Notes: generated from the letters alone by a model not told the origin. 64,000 bases of DNA from Bacillus sp. AFS088145 (GCF_002564465.1 NZ_NUUX01000015.1:202494-266493); one strand, 5' to 3'; counted from the stretch's first letter, positions 45,534-53,935 are shown. Made by a program: numbers and translations.

Positions 45534-46364
45534 TTATTTAATTGAACCGCTTGTAATACCTTTAATAATATGTTTCTGTGCTGCAAAGTAGAAAATTAAT
45601 AGTGGTGTTATGCCTAAAACAAGTCCAGATAGCGCTAAATTCCACTGTTTTGTATATGCTCCAAAGAAGTAGAATGTAGCAAGAGGAATTGTTCTTAACT
45701 CCATATCTCTTAATACAAGTGATGGTAATAAGAAGTCATTCCAAATCCATAACGTATTTAGGATAACAATTGTAACCGTAATTGGTTTTAATAGTGGAAA
45801 CACAACTTTCCAGAAAACCATAGTCGGAGAACATCCATCAATAATTGCTGCTTCCTCTAACTCAATTGGAATTGTTTTAATAAATCCATGATATAGGAAG
45901 ATTGATAATGCTGAGCCGAAACCTAAATACATGATTACTAATCCCCAATGACTATTCATTAAATGAAGCGTACTTCCAACTTTCACTAATGGAATCATAA
46001 TTGATTGGAACGGGATAACCATTGTTGCTACAAAGATAAAGAAAATGATATTTGAAATTTTACTTTTTGAACGAACTAGTTTATAAGCTGCCATCGAACA
46101 GAAAAAGACGATTACAACATTACTAGCAATTGTCACGATTAATGAGTTCATTAACGCTTTCCAGAAATTCATGACTTCAATTGCTTGTTGATAGTTTGTA
46201 AAATCTAAGCTTTTTGGAAGCGAAGATGTATTTTGTAAAATATCAGCAAATGATTTAAATGAGTTTCCTAACACATAATAAAAAGGAACTAAGAAGATGA
46301 GAGCAAGTATAATTGCCGCTATTTCTAATATTAAAGTAAAGCCAGTATATCGTTCTTTCAGCAT
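45534..46364 (-). CDS. Carbohydrate ABC transporter permease, MalG-type (copy 1)
   Basis: 276-residue membrane protein with six helices. It shows the permease coupling loop EEAAIIDGCSPTMVFWKVVFPLLKP (EAA motif near residue 185) and FIFVATMVIPFQSIMIPLV. It overlaps the upstream permease by one base (TAATG-type junction), so the two are co-translated. Together they form the channel of the importer whose binding protein is encoded next. Nearly identical to the gene at 52152-52982. Confidence 0.93.
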   Translation of the reverse strand: MLKERYTGFTLILEIAAIILALIFLVPFYYVLGNSFKSFADILQNTSSLPKSLDFTNYQQAIEVMNFWKALMNSLIVTIASNVVIVFFCSMAAYKLVRSKSKISNIIFFIFVATMVIPFQSIMIPLVKVGSTLHLMNSHWGLVIMYLGFGSALSIFLYHGFIKTIPIELEEAAIIDGCSPTMVFWKVVFPLLKPITVTIVILNTLWIWNDFLLPSLVLRDMELRTIPLATFYFFGAYTKQWNLALSGLVLGITPLLIFYFAAQKHIIKGITSGSIK

Positions 46365-47299
46365 TATGCCTCAACCTCCCTCTTCTTCGTAATGTAAACT
46401 TGAATAACTGAAATTAACGCAACGACTACAAAGAATACAATCGCTTTTGCTTCACCTAATCCATAACGGTTATTAACAAAAGCTTCAGTGTAAATGTTTA
46501 AAGCCAACATTTCAGTAGACTTAAATGGTCCACCATTTGTTAATGATAAGTTTGTATCAAACACTTTAAATGACCATGAAATGGTTAAGAATAAACAAAC
46601 TGTTACAGCTGGTGCTACCATTGGAATAATGATTTTACGTAATACTTGGAATTTATTTGCACCATCAATTTGAGCTGCTTCAATTAATTCCTGTGGCACA
46701 CCTTGCAGAGCCGCTACATAAATAACCATTATGTAACCTGCACCTTGCCAAACTGCCACGATGACAATTGCCCAGAACGCACCTTTTTCTTCACCTAAAA
46801 GTGCTCTTTGTAAAAAGTCTGAATGCAATAATTGTCCAATTGAAATTAAACCTTTATTAAAAATGAACTGCCAAATGAAACCTAATAATAATCCACCGAT
46901 TAAATTTGGAAGGAAAAAGACTGTTCTTAAAATATTTCTAGTCTTCAATGCTTGCGTAACGATTAACGCTAAACCAAAACCAATCACATTGGTTAAGATC
47001 ACGGCGAATAATGTATATTTACCCGTTAAAATAAACGAATGGATAAAATCCGTATCTTTCGTAAAAATGTATTTATAATTTTCAAGTCCGACCCACTTAG
47101 CAGAATCAGCTACACCATCCCACTGAGTAAATGAATAGAAAAAGCCGATTAAAAATGGCGTTAACACGATCGCTGCAAAAACAATACTTACTGGTCCTAC
47201 AAACGTAAGATAATTTGAAAAATCTCTTAATTTTTTAGATGACTTTTTTGTCTTGGCATCTGTTAAATTTGTATCAATCACTTTTTTCGTTTCAATCAT
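46364..47299 (-). CDS. Carbohydrate ABC transporter permease, MalF-type (copy 1)
   Basis: 311 residues with six membrane helices. The coupling loop is VPQELIEAAQIDGANKFQVL; the N-terminal tail is polar (TKTKKSSKKL-like, residues 1-25). The frame extends to 47416, but GGAGG is 8 bases before the ATG at 47299, and the extension would run through the cre and the 16-bp motif, so the internal ATG is preferred. First gene of the importer operon. The end EAMLALNIYTEAFVNNRYGL-like segment is shared almost unchanged with the copy at 52982-53935. Confidence 0.92.
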   Translation of the reverse strand: MIETKKVIDTNLTDAKTKKSSKKLRDFSNYLTFVGPVSIVFAAIVLTPFLIGFFYSFTQWDGVADSAKWVGLENYKYIFTKDTDFIHSFILTGKYTLFAVILTNVIGFGLALIVTQALKTRNILRTVFFLPNLIGGLLLGFIWQFIFNKGLISIGQLLHSDFLQRALLGEEKGAFWAIVIVAVWQGAGYIMVIYVAALQGVPQELIEAAQIDGANKFQVLRKIIIPMVAPAVTVCLFLTISWSFKVFDTNLSLTNGGPFKSTEMLALNIYTEAFVNNRYGLGEAKAIVFFVVVALISVIQVYITKKREVEA

Positions 47300-47341
47300 C
47301 TGTAACACCTCCACTATCATCATAAAATACCTCCGGAGTTG

Positions 47342-47355
47342 TGAAAACGTATTCA
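47342..47355. promoter_or_regulatory. Perfect cre site upstream of the importer operon
   Basis: TGAAAACGTATTCA on the plus strand is an exact match to the CcpA site consensus and lies 43 bases upstream of the permease start. With the cre at 45437 it points to catabolite repression of the whole importer. Confidence 0.75.
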
Positions 47356-47366
47356 TTTGAACAGTA

Positions 47367-47382
47367 GGGTGGAATATATTGA
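47367..47382. repeat. 16-bp motif, copy 2 (putative regulator site)
   Basis: GGGTGGAATATATTGA, identical to 45499-45514, lies 11 bases beyond the cre on the upstream side of the permease start. Flanking bases are also partly shared, such as CTA before and TGTCAA/TGTTCAA after on the minus strand. Confidence 0.55.
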
Positions 47383-47583
47383 CTAGATTGATTTTTAGGT
47401 TTAAAAGATTAATCATTTATACCTAGGAAAATAACTGTTGACTACCCATCAAAACACACTCCTATACAAGGCTCTCAATGGGTTTATTCATAAAAGTTTC
47501 ATAATCTCCTTACTACATCTAAATAAACACTTTATTAAAAATGATAAAATGTTTATAAACCTAGAAAATAGGGGGAATTTCGA

Positions 47584-47928
47584 ATGAATAAATTGCATAA
47601 GAAGTTTTTATTACTATTCGTTTTTTTGATTGTTATTATATTTTTCATTGCTCACAAACCATCTAAATTACATAAGGGTTTCCCAATTCCGTTAACTGCA
47701 ATACAGTCCAAGATTGACTACAAACATTAATACGCAGTCTACAAATGGAAAATGACATCTGAAGAACATGGTTTACCAAATTCTTATAAATTAATTTTAA
47801 AATTTTGGGGATGGAATGAAGTAAAAGAAGAAGCCGATGGTACACGAGTGGTTTTCACAAAGAACGGTGAAATAGTACATATTGTTTCTTTAAATGATGA
47901 GATTGAAATACATTTTTTTAAAAATTAA
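47584..47928 (+). pseudogene. Small membrane-anchored protein gene interrupted by an in-frame TAA
   Basis: After GGGGG and a well-spaced ATG, the frame encodes a signal or membrane helix (KKFLLLFVFLIVIIFFIAH), then HKGFPIPLTAIQSKIDYKH, then TAA at 47728-47730, then continues in the same frame for 65 more codons (YAVYKWKMTSEEHGLP, LILKFWGWNEVKEEADG, VVFTKNGEIVHIVSL) to TAA 47926-47928. The second part looks coding and fits the first without a shift, so one nonsense change (for example CAA to TAA) probably split a 114-residue protein. A base error is also possible. Similar small secreted proteins with GLP/WGW segments occur in Bacillus; function unknown. Confidence 0.7.
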
Positions 47929-47962
47929 AAAGTATGATTAAAGGATGTTCGAAAAATGACAA

Positions 47963-47987
47963 AAAACCGCCCTTTTCAAGACGGTTT
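47963..47987 (-). terminator. Terminator after DUF805 copy 1
   Basis: On the minus strand AAACCGTC pairs with GGCGGTTT (one G-U) around a short loop and is followed by TTTTTTG. Confidence 0.8.
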
Positions 47988-48024
47988 ACAGATAAATCCT
48001 TAAAATTAATATCCAGTCCTCAAT

Positions 48025-48369
48025 CTACAATTTAGGATTCTCCCCAAATCGATTATCTCCCTCTTCACTATCCAAACAGAAGAAAATAATAAGAATAATC
48101 GTACCAATAAACGGAATCAAACCAATTAACAACCACCAACCGCTTTTTCCTGAATCATGTAATCTGCGAGCTCCTACTGCTAAAGATGGCAATATCGTCA
48201 ATAGACCATAAATTCCAGTTAAAACATTATCGATATCCGCAATGCTTTGTAAAATCGAAAGTATAATAGTGATAATGGCATTAAACAGGAAAAACATCCA
48301 ATACTCTGTTCTTCTAGCTCTTCCGCTGAATACTACGTAATTCTTTAATACTTTTAAATACCATTCCAC
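48025..48369 (-). CDS. DUF805 membrane protein (copy 1)
   Basis: 114 residues with the DUF805 start MEWYLKVLKNYVVFSGRARR, TEYWMFFLFNAIITIIL, and the family core LPSLAVGARRLHDSGKSGWW followed by a last hydrophobic segment and the acidic tail DSEEGDNRFG. Four membrane segments are expected. Function of the family is not established. It is a paralog of the gene at 49079-49420. GGGAGG precedes the ATG. Confidence 0.9.
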   Translation of the reverse strand: MEWYLKVLKNYVVFSGRARRTEYWMFFLFNAIITIILSILQSIADIDNVLTGIYGLLTILPSLAVGARRLHDSGKSGWWLLIGLIPFIGTIILIIFFCLDSEEGDNRFGENPKL

Positions 48370-48396
48370 GATGGATCCCTCCCAAGAAGTAAATAC

Positions 48397-48446
48397 GGTA
48401 CATTTAAGTCTATTCTTAATACCCAGGTAACATTATTAATTTTTAA
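48397..48446. repeat. Direct repeat flanking the VanZ-like gene, left copy
   Basis: About 50 bases starting GGTACATTTAAGTCT and ending CATTATTAATTTTTAAT closely match 49026-49075 with a few substitutions. The pair brackets the terminator and VanZ-like gene. Confidence 0.7.
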
Positions 48447-48476
48447 TAATAGGACAATTTATTTTGAGTTAACACA

Positions 48477-48504
48477 AAAAACCGCCTAAAATTAGGCGGT
48501 TTTT
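48477..48504. terminator. Bidirectional hairpin terminator
   Basis: A perfect 13-bp stem AAAAACCGCCTAA with its complement. It stands between divergent genes (DUF805 on minus, VanZ-like on plus), an unusual place for a terminator, and so may be left over from a rearrangement. Confidence 0.8.
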
Positions 48505-48627
48505 AAGCTTAGATTATCTCGGTGCTGGGTCATGGAGATCATTTAATACAAAGTTTATTGAGGAAATACAAAATTATTAATGTATAATAACTTATTATTA
48601 ATTAAAACATTTTTTGGGAGATTTATT

Positions 48628-49017
48628 TTGAAGCCAAATTACATAAAATTTTTACTGTTATTTTTTTCACTTGTGTTTATTTTTAGGTTTACTTTTTTTC
48701 CAGTCGCTTCTTTAGGAATAGGTGTTTCTAAAGGTGGATTAAATTTAATCCCATTAAAAATGTTTAATGAGTTTAGTAGCGTTAAACAATTTATCGTTAA
48801 TATCTTTGGAAATATCATTCTTTTTGTGCCATTTGGGTTTATTTTAACATCCATTAAGAGATCAAAAAAAGTTATACTAATTGGCTTATTTTTATCGGTA
48901 AGCATAGAAGTTCTCCAATTTATGATGTCTTTTAGAACCTCAGATATAGATGATGTTATTTTAAATACTTTAGGGACATTCATTGGGTATAAGCTTTCAA
49001 AGACCAATTTATTTTAG
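48628..49017 (+). CDS. VanZ-like membrane protein
   Basis: 129 residues with the VanZ-family pattern: FIFRFTFFPV, LNLIPLKMFNEFSS, the core VNIFGNIILFVPFGFIL and SIEVLQFMMSFRTSDIDDVILNTLGTFIGY. Four membrane segments. VanZ-like proteins can lower susceptibility to some glycopeptides, but most chromosomal ones have unknown roles. The frame opens at ATG 48580 without a ribosome site. TTG at 48628 follows GGGAG by 7 bases and is preferred. Confidence 0.85.
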   Translation: MKPNYIKFLLLFFSLVFIFRFTFFPVASLGIGVSKGGLNLIPLKMFNEFSSVKQFIVNIFGNIILFVPFGFILTSIKRSKKVILIGLFLSVSIEVLQFMMSFRTSDIDDVILNTLGTFIGYKLSKTNLF

Positions 49018-49025
49018 AAATAATA

Positions 49026-49075
49026 TGGTACATTTAAGTCTTTTCCTAATACCCCAATGAACATTATTAATTTTA
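49026..49075. repeat. Direct repeat flanking the VanZ-like gene, right copy
   Basis: Matches 48397-48446 (GGTACATTTAAGTCT identical at the start, CATTATTAATTTT identical near the end). It directly abuts the 3' end of DUF805 copy 2. Confidence 0.7.
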
Positions 49076-49078
49076 ATC

Positions 49079-49420
49079 TTATCTTGGAACTGGTCCATAA
49101 CGATTGTCGTGATTTTCACTTTTAAAACAAGCAAGTATTAATAAAATAATTAATCCTATAAACGGAATTAAACTAATTAAATACCACCAACCACTTTTAC
49201 CAATATCATGTAATCTGCGAACACCGACTGCAATTAGTGGTAACAAGATAAGCAAACCATAAATTCCTGAAATCATGTTATCTGTATTTGCAAAGTTATC
49301 TAATAATCTAAGTAAAAAAGTAATAATTGCATTAATCAACAAGAACATCCAATATTCAGTTCGGCTCGCTCTACCATGAAATCCTACATAATTCTTTAAT
49401 ACTTTTAAATACCATTGCAC
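49079..49420 (-). CDS. DUF805 membrane protein (copy 2)
   Basis: 113 residues: MQWYLKVLKNYVGFHGRASR, TEYWMFLLINAIITFLL, LLPLIAVGVRRLHDIGKSGW and the tail ENHDNRYGPVPR. Clearly a duplicate of copy 1, with most positions shared. Family role unknown. GAGAG precedes the ATG. Confidence 0.9.
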   Translation of the reverse strand: MQWYLKVLKNYVGFHGRASRTEYWMFLLINAIITFLLRLLDNFANTDNMISGIYGLLILLPLIAVGVRRLHDIGKSGWWYLISLIPFIGLIILLILACFKSENHDNRYGPVPR

Positions 49421-49550
49421 AACTGATCTCTCCTATGAAATTATTTTATCCAAAAGCTAGTGTATGCTTCCTTTTTAATATTCCCATAAGAAAATCAAAT
49501 AACATATTTCTTATTAAAAAAATGAAAGATAATCAGTGGACAAATAAAAA

Positions 49551-49575
49551 AGGAATCCCAAAATCTCGGACTCCT
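49551..49575 (-). terminator. Terminator after the LysM protein gene
   Basis: AGGAATCCC pairs with GGACTCCT with one or two G-U positions, followed on the minus strand by TTTTTTATTTG. It lies 12 bases past the stop. Confidence 0.75.
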
Positions 49576-49586
49576 CATCAAATAAC

Positions 49587-50633
49587 TTATTTATTTAAAT
49601 GTGTTAACGTAGCACCATACGGAGTTACATCAAAAAAGTCTCCATAACCAACAACTTTACCGCTACCGTTCGCAATGACTGATTTTCTAGATTTCCATGT
49701 TTCTCTCCATTGTTCATTTACATCTGCAGCACGGCGATTAACGATAATATTCATTTTCTTCGTTTCGATTTGTTCTTTTGTCATGTTTTTTGTATCAATT
49801 TTTTTAAAGTCATCTAAAATTAAATTTTTCGTTTTATCCGAAATCGCACCACTTTGAACAAAGATATCAAACATTAATGCATATCCTCTTTTTGTCCATA
49901 AGCCGAATGTTTTGTAATACTTTTCTGTTTGATCGAAGTACCATTTTGAAGCATTAATTTGTTCATCAATACATTCTTGACTTGTCCCTAGATTTTTAAA
50001 GTAAGTCTTCCAAGGCTCTACAACCTGGTATTTATTATTAGGGTCACTTATTGAATCTCCCCAAGCTACCTGTTCTTTTGTTGTTTTGTTCATAATTACA
50101 TCTTTAAATGTGTTATAAGAATCCGTATCTCCATTGAAAGCTTTTAGGACTACATCATTATGATTTGCGAACATATTTTTCATAATTGGTTGGATCGTTT
50201 CAGTTCCAAAATTTTCTTGAAGCGCACCAAATGATAAACCGGCTCCGTCGAAATTACCACTTGTTGCACCAAATGCATCAGCTTCAGATGATGATGTTTC
50301 ATACCATGAAGTGATTTCTAGCGCCATCTTTTTAACTGATTCACTTGCTGGAAGCTGTACTGGAGCAATCGTTTGTGTTGCTGACTTTTTTGTCGCAACT
50401 AGCGATTTGACAGGAATAGTTAATTTTTGTCCAATTCGAATTGAATTTGATTTTAATTTATTCTGCTTTTTAAGCTCAGTAACAGATGTTTTATATGTTT
50501 TAGAGATTTTATATAGCGTGTCCCCTTTTTTAACTTTATAAACAACAGAAGCGGCATTCGCTGGTCCGACTACTGTTCCTAAAGAAAAGACAATCGCAGT
50601 TGATAAAATAACATTTTTAATCGATTTTTTCAT
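49587..50633 (-). CDS. Secreted LysM protein with lysozyme-like catalytic domain
   Basis: 348 residues. Signal peptide (KNVILSTAIVFSLGTVVGPANA, cleaved after ANA), then one LysM motif YKVKKGDTLYKISKTYKTSV (residues 32-76) that binds peptidoglycan. From residue 105 there is a long domain with ALEITSWYETSSSEADAFGA, GLSFGALQENFGTETIQPIM and later WTKRGYALMFDIFVQSG, resembling lysozyme-superfamily enzymes with a catalytic Glu early in the domain. A cell-wall hydrolase is the likely role; which bond is cut is uncertain. Direct repeats lie upstream of the promoter region. Confidence 0.8.
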   Translation of the reverse strand: MKKSIKNVILSTAIVFSLGTVVGPANAASVVYKVKKGDTLYKISKTYKTSVTELKKQNKLKSNSIRIGQKLTIPVKSLVATKKSATQTIAPVQLPASESVKKMALEITSWYETSSSEADAFGATSGNFDGAGLSFGALQENFGTETIQPIMKNMFANHNDVVLKAFNGDTDSYNTFKDVIMNKTTKEQVAWGDSISDPNNKYQVVEPWKTYFKNLGTSQECIDEQINASKWYFDQTEKYYKTFGLWTKRGYALMFDIFVQSGAISDKTKNLILDDFKKIDTKNMTKEQIETKKMNIIVNRRAADVNEQWRETWKSRKSVIANGSGKVVGYGDFFDVTPYGATLTHLNK

Positions 50634-50702
50634 ATTTGATTACTCTCCCTTACTATTAATCTATTTATCTAGTTAAACTCAGGAATTTCATTTATATTCG
50701 CA

Positions 50703-50729
50703 ACGATAATTACTATATCACGATAATTA
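50703..50729. repeat. Two direct repeats upstream of the LysM gene
   Basis: ACGATAATTA occurs at 50703-50712 and 50720-50729, a 17-base period, about 70-96 bases upstream of the gene start. The spacing suggests a dimeric regulator site, but no known consensus was matched. Confidence 0.35.
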
Positions 50730-50801
50730 ATTCTGTTCATCACATAAAATCTTCCAATTGATAATTGATTAACAAAAGCCACATTAAAAATTGGACAAAA
50801 A

Positions 50802-50845
50802 AAGACAAACCTCATTCGAAATTATTTCGAAATAAGGTTTGTCTT
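50802..50845 (-). terminator. Terminator after the second sugar-binding protein gene
   Basis: A stem of about 20 bp, AAGACAAACCTcATTTCGAAAT-like with its complement, is followed on the minus strand by TTTTTTTGTCC. Confidence 0.92.
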
Positions 50846-50860
50846 AAATTTCTTTTTCGT

Positions 50861-52135
50861 TTACTGGTTCTTTAACTTATCCCAAGTATCCTGAAGCGAT
50901 TGCAGTAATTGCTGTGGATTTTTTTGTCCTCCAACATAAGCTTGCATTGATGCACCAAATTCATTTGTAGCACCGTTTGGATACTTAAACCAATTCCAAG
51001 AAAGTACTTTTCCGTCAGCTGAGTATTTTTGAATATCATCAGCAATCGGGCCTAAGCCTTTTCCTTCAATTGTTTTAATTGCTGGAATGAATTTAAATTT
51101 TTCAACGATATATTTTTTACCTGTATCAGAAGAAACCATCCAATTTAAAAACTTCTTCGCTTCTTCTTTGTTTTTAGAATTTTTGTTAACTACCCAGTTA
51201 TTTGGAACACCTACAGGGATTTTGTCCATTGCTGCTTTGTCATCATTAATCGGAATTGGTAAAAGACCAAGTTTCATATTTGGTGTAATGCCATCGATCA
51301 TACCTTGTGTCCAGTTTCCTTGTTGCATCATAGCTGTTTTTCCAGATGCAAAATTAGTAACTTGTGTATTATAATCCGTTGTTAATGGATTTTTATTTCC
51401 ATATTTAATCGTTAAATCAAATAATTTTATAAACTCCTTAAATTTATCATTATTAGGAATTTTTACTTTGCCTGCATTTAAATCGGCGATAAATTTATCA
51501 GGGTCCGGTTGTTGTGCGAATGGAATATTTAATAAATGAATTCCTAAAATCCACCACTCACCATAGCCAACTGAAAACGGCGTAATGCCAGCGTCTTTTA
51601 ATTTTTTTGCTGTTGTCTCTAATTCAGTTAATGTTTTTGGCAATTGTGTAATACCAGCTTTATCAAATAAATCTTTATTATAAATGAATCCATAGCCTTC
51701 CGTGTTCATAGGCATTCCGAGTAATTTTCCATCAACTGTCATCGGTTTTTCAGTTTCCGGATATAAATCCTTTACCCAATCTTGATCTGACAGGTCCTCG
51801 AGCTTATCCTTCCAAGTAACGGCTTCTTGGTATCCACCATTATTGAAAATATCCGGTTCATTTCCTGATGCAAATTGAGCTTTTAATGCTGCTCCATAAT
51901 CTGCACCTCCACCTACTGTTTGAACCTTTACCGTTACATTTTTATTTTCCTTTTGATATTCCTTTGCTAAAGCCTCTAGATCTTTTGCAATTTCAGCTTT
52001 AAATTGAAAAATATTTAATGTAATGTTTTCACCAGCACCAGGCTTTTTTGTTTCTTCTTTTTTATTATTACATCCAGTAAACAACAACATACTAGTTGAT
52101 AAAACAGCTATCGACTTAAAAAATTTTTTATTCAT
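50861..52135 (-). CDS. Carbohydrate ABC transporter substrate-binding lipoprotein (copy 2)
   Basis: 424 residues. Signal peptide with lipobox FTGC, then the same order of segments as copy 1: NIFQFKAEIAKDLEALAKEY, PDIFNNGGYQEAVTW, GYGFIYNKDLFDKAG and NWFKYPNGATNEFGA. Differences are conservative and spread evenly, so the sugar bound is probably the same or closely related. The ATG follows AAAGGAGG 16 bases after the permease gene. Unlike copy 1, there is no promoter region between permease and binding protein. Confidence 0.93.
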   Translation of the reverse strand: MNKKFFKSIAVLSTSMLLFTGCNNKKEETKKPGAGENITLNIFQFKAEIAKDLEALAKEYQKENKNVTVKVQTVGGGADYGAALKAQFASGNEPDIFNNGGYQEAVTWKDKLEDLSDQDWVKDLYPETEKPMTVDGKLLGMPMNTEGYGFIYNKDLFDKAGITQLPKTLTELETTAKKLKDAGITPFSVGYGEWWILGIHLLNIPFAQQPDPDKFIADLNAGKVKIPNNDKFKEFIKLFDLTIKYGNKNPLTTDYNTQVTNFASGKTAMMQQGNWTQGMIDGITPNMKLGLLPIPINDDKAAMDKIPVGVPNNWVVNKNSKNKEEAKKFLNWMVSSDTGKKYIVEKFKFIPAIKTIEGKGLGPIADDIQKYSADGKVLSWNWFKYPNGATNEFGASMQAYVGGQKNPQQLLQSLQDTWDKLKNQ

Positions 52136-52151
52136 ATGATCCTCCTTTAAC

Positions 52152-52982
52152 TTACTTTATTGAGCCACTTGTAATACCACGAATAATTTGCTTTTGGGCA
52201 GCGAAGAAAAAGATCAATAATGGCGTAATGCCTAAAACTAATCCGGCAAGTGCTAAATTCCATTGTTTCGTATACGCTCCAAAAAAATAAAAAGTAGCTA
52301 GTGGTATTGTGCGGAGCTCTTCATCACGTAAAACTAGAGATGGCAACAAGAAATCATTCCAAATCCATAAAGTATTTAAAATAACAATTGTTACGGTGAT
52401 CGGTTTTAATAAAGGAAACACTACTTTCCAAAAAACCATATATGGTGAACATCCATCAATAATCGCTGCTTCTTCAAGCTCAATTGGAATACCTTTTATA
52501 AAACCGTGATAGAGAAAAATTGAAAGTGCTGAGCCAAACGCTAAATACATAACAACAAGTCCATAATGACTATTCATTAAATGAAGTGTACTTCCCACTT
52601 TAACAAGTGGAATCATAATTGATTGAAAAGGAATTACCATCGTTGCAACAAAAATAAAGAAAATAACCGTTGAAATTTTATGCCTTGTGCGAACGAGTTT
52701 ATAAGCTGCCATTGAGCAAAATAAAACGATCAACACATTACTGGCTACTGTTACAATCAAAGAATTCAATAAAGCCCTCCAGAAATCCATGACGGCAATC
52801 GCTTGAGAGTAATTTGTAAAATCTAAGGATTTTGGTAGCGATGATGTATTTTGCAATATATCTGCAAAGGATTTAAACGAGTTTCCTAATACATAGTAGA
52901 AGGGAACAAGGAAAAATATCGCTAAAATGATTCCAAATAACTCAAGCAAAAACGACAGCCCGGTATAGCGTTCATTTTCCAC
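52152..52982 (-). CDS. Carbohydrate ABC transporter permease, MalG-type (copy 2)
   Basis: 276 residues with six helices, including the coupling loop EEAAIIDGCSPYMVFWKVV and LDFTNYSQAIAVMDFWRALL. It starts with GTG overlapping the end of the upstream permease by one base, behind GGGAGG. Paralog of the gene at 45534-46364. Confidence 0.93.
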   Translation of the reverse strand: MENERYTGLSFLLELFGIILAIFFLVPFYYVLGNSFKSFADILQNTSSLPKSLDFTNYSQAIAVMDFWRALLNSLIVTVASNVLIVLFCSMAAYKLVRTRHKISTVIFFIFVATMVIPFQSIMIPLVKVGSTLHLMNSHYGLVVMYLAFGSALSIFLYHGFIKGIPIELEEAAIIDGCSPYMVFWKVVFPLLKPITVTIVILNTLWIWNDFLLPSLVLRDEELRTIPLATFYFFGAYTKQWNLALAGLVLGITPLLIFFFAAQKQIIRGITSGSIK

Positions 52983-53935
52983 TATGCTTCAACCTCCCTT
53001 TTCTTCGTTAAATAGACTTGGAGAATTGAAATAGCTGCGACAACGACGAAGAAGACAATTGCTTTTGCTTCCCCTAATCCGTATCGATTGTTTACAAATG
53101 CTTCAGTGTAAATATTTAACGCAAGCATTTCTGTCGATTTAAATGGTCCCCCACCAGTAAGTGATAAATTTTGATCAAATACTTTAAACGACCATGAGAT
53201 TGTTAAAAATAAACAAACAGTTACAGCTGGTGCTACCATTGGAATGATGATTTTCCTTAAAGTTGTAAAACGATCTGCGCCGTCAACTTGGGCTGCTTCA
53301 ATCAATTCCTGAGGTACGCCTTGAAGTGCTGCTACATAAATAATCATGATATATCCTGCACCTTGCCAGATGGCTACAATAATAATTGCCCAAAACGCTC
53401 CATTTGCAGTACCTAACAATGACTGCATTAAAGAATCGATCCCTAGCGCAGCTCCTAATGAAGTGAGACCTTTATTAAAAATAAATTGCCATATAAAACC
53501 GAGTAATAAACCACCTATTAAGTTAGGTAAAAAGAAAATTGTCCTAAGAATATTTCTTGATTTAAGCCCCTTAGTAACTAATAGAGCTAAGCCAAAACCA
53601 ATCAAATTCGTTAGGATCACAGCAAAAAACGTATACTTTGTGGTAATAATAAAAGACTGTTTAAAGTCTGCATCTTGCGTAAATATGTACTTATAATTAT
53701 CAAAACCGACATAATGGATATTTCCAACAACCCCATTCCAGTTTGTAAAGGAATAATACAGACCCATTAAAAATGGAATAAGTACTAAAGCTGCAAATAC
53801 TAGAAAAGCTGGACCAACAAATACGATAAAACTTCCACTATTTCTACGTTTCATTCGATAGGAGACTTTAAAGTCAGTAGCATCATCTACAACTGTTTCA
53901 ACTTCTTTATTCATTGCTTTATCAAACTTTGACAA
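52982..53935 (-). CDS. Carbohydrate ABC transporter permease, MalF-type (copy 2)
   Basis: 317 residues with six helices and coupling loop VPQELIEAAQVDGADRFTTL. The N-terminal 30 residues are polar and differ from copy 1, while the membrane part is nearly the same. TTG start 7 bases after GGGAGG. Only about 30 bases separate the start from a strong terminator, so no full promoter fits there. Confidence 0.92.
   Translation of the reverse strand: MSKFDKAMNKEVETVVDDATDFKVSYRMKRRNSGSFIVFVGPAFLVFAALVLIPFLMGLYYSFTNWNGVVGNIHYVGFDNYKYIFTQDADFKQSFIITTKYTFFAVILTNLIGFGLALLVTKGLKSRNILRTIFFLPNLIGGLLLGFIWQFIFNKGLTSLGAALGIDSLMQSLLGTANGAFWAIIIVAIWQGAGYIMIIYVAALQGVPQELIEAAQVDGADRFTTLRKIIIPMVAPAVTVCLFLTISWSFKVFDQNLSLTGGGPFKSTEMLALNIYTEAFVNNRYGLGEAKAIVFFVVVAAISILQVYLTKKREVEA

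Noticed and set aside
47300-47416. Extension of the MalF-type permease to 47416
   Set aside because: It covers the cre and 16-bp motif; GGAGG points to ATG 47299, and the paralog has no such extension.
48580-48627. ATG 48580 as start of the VanZ-like gene
   Set aside because: No ribosome site; TTG 48628 has GGGAG at 7 bases and a better N-terminus.
48639-49007. 122-codon minus-strand frame opposite the VanZ-like gene
   Set aside because: Shadow frame; the plus strand encodes a recognisable VanZ-like protein with a ribosome site.
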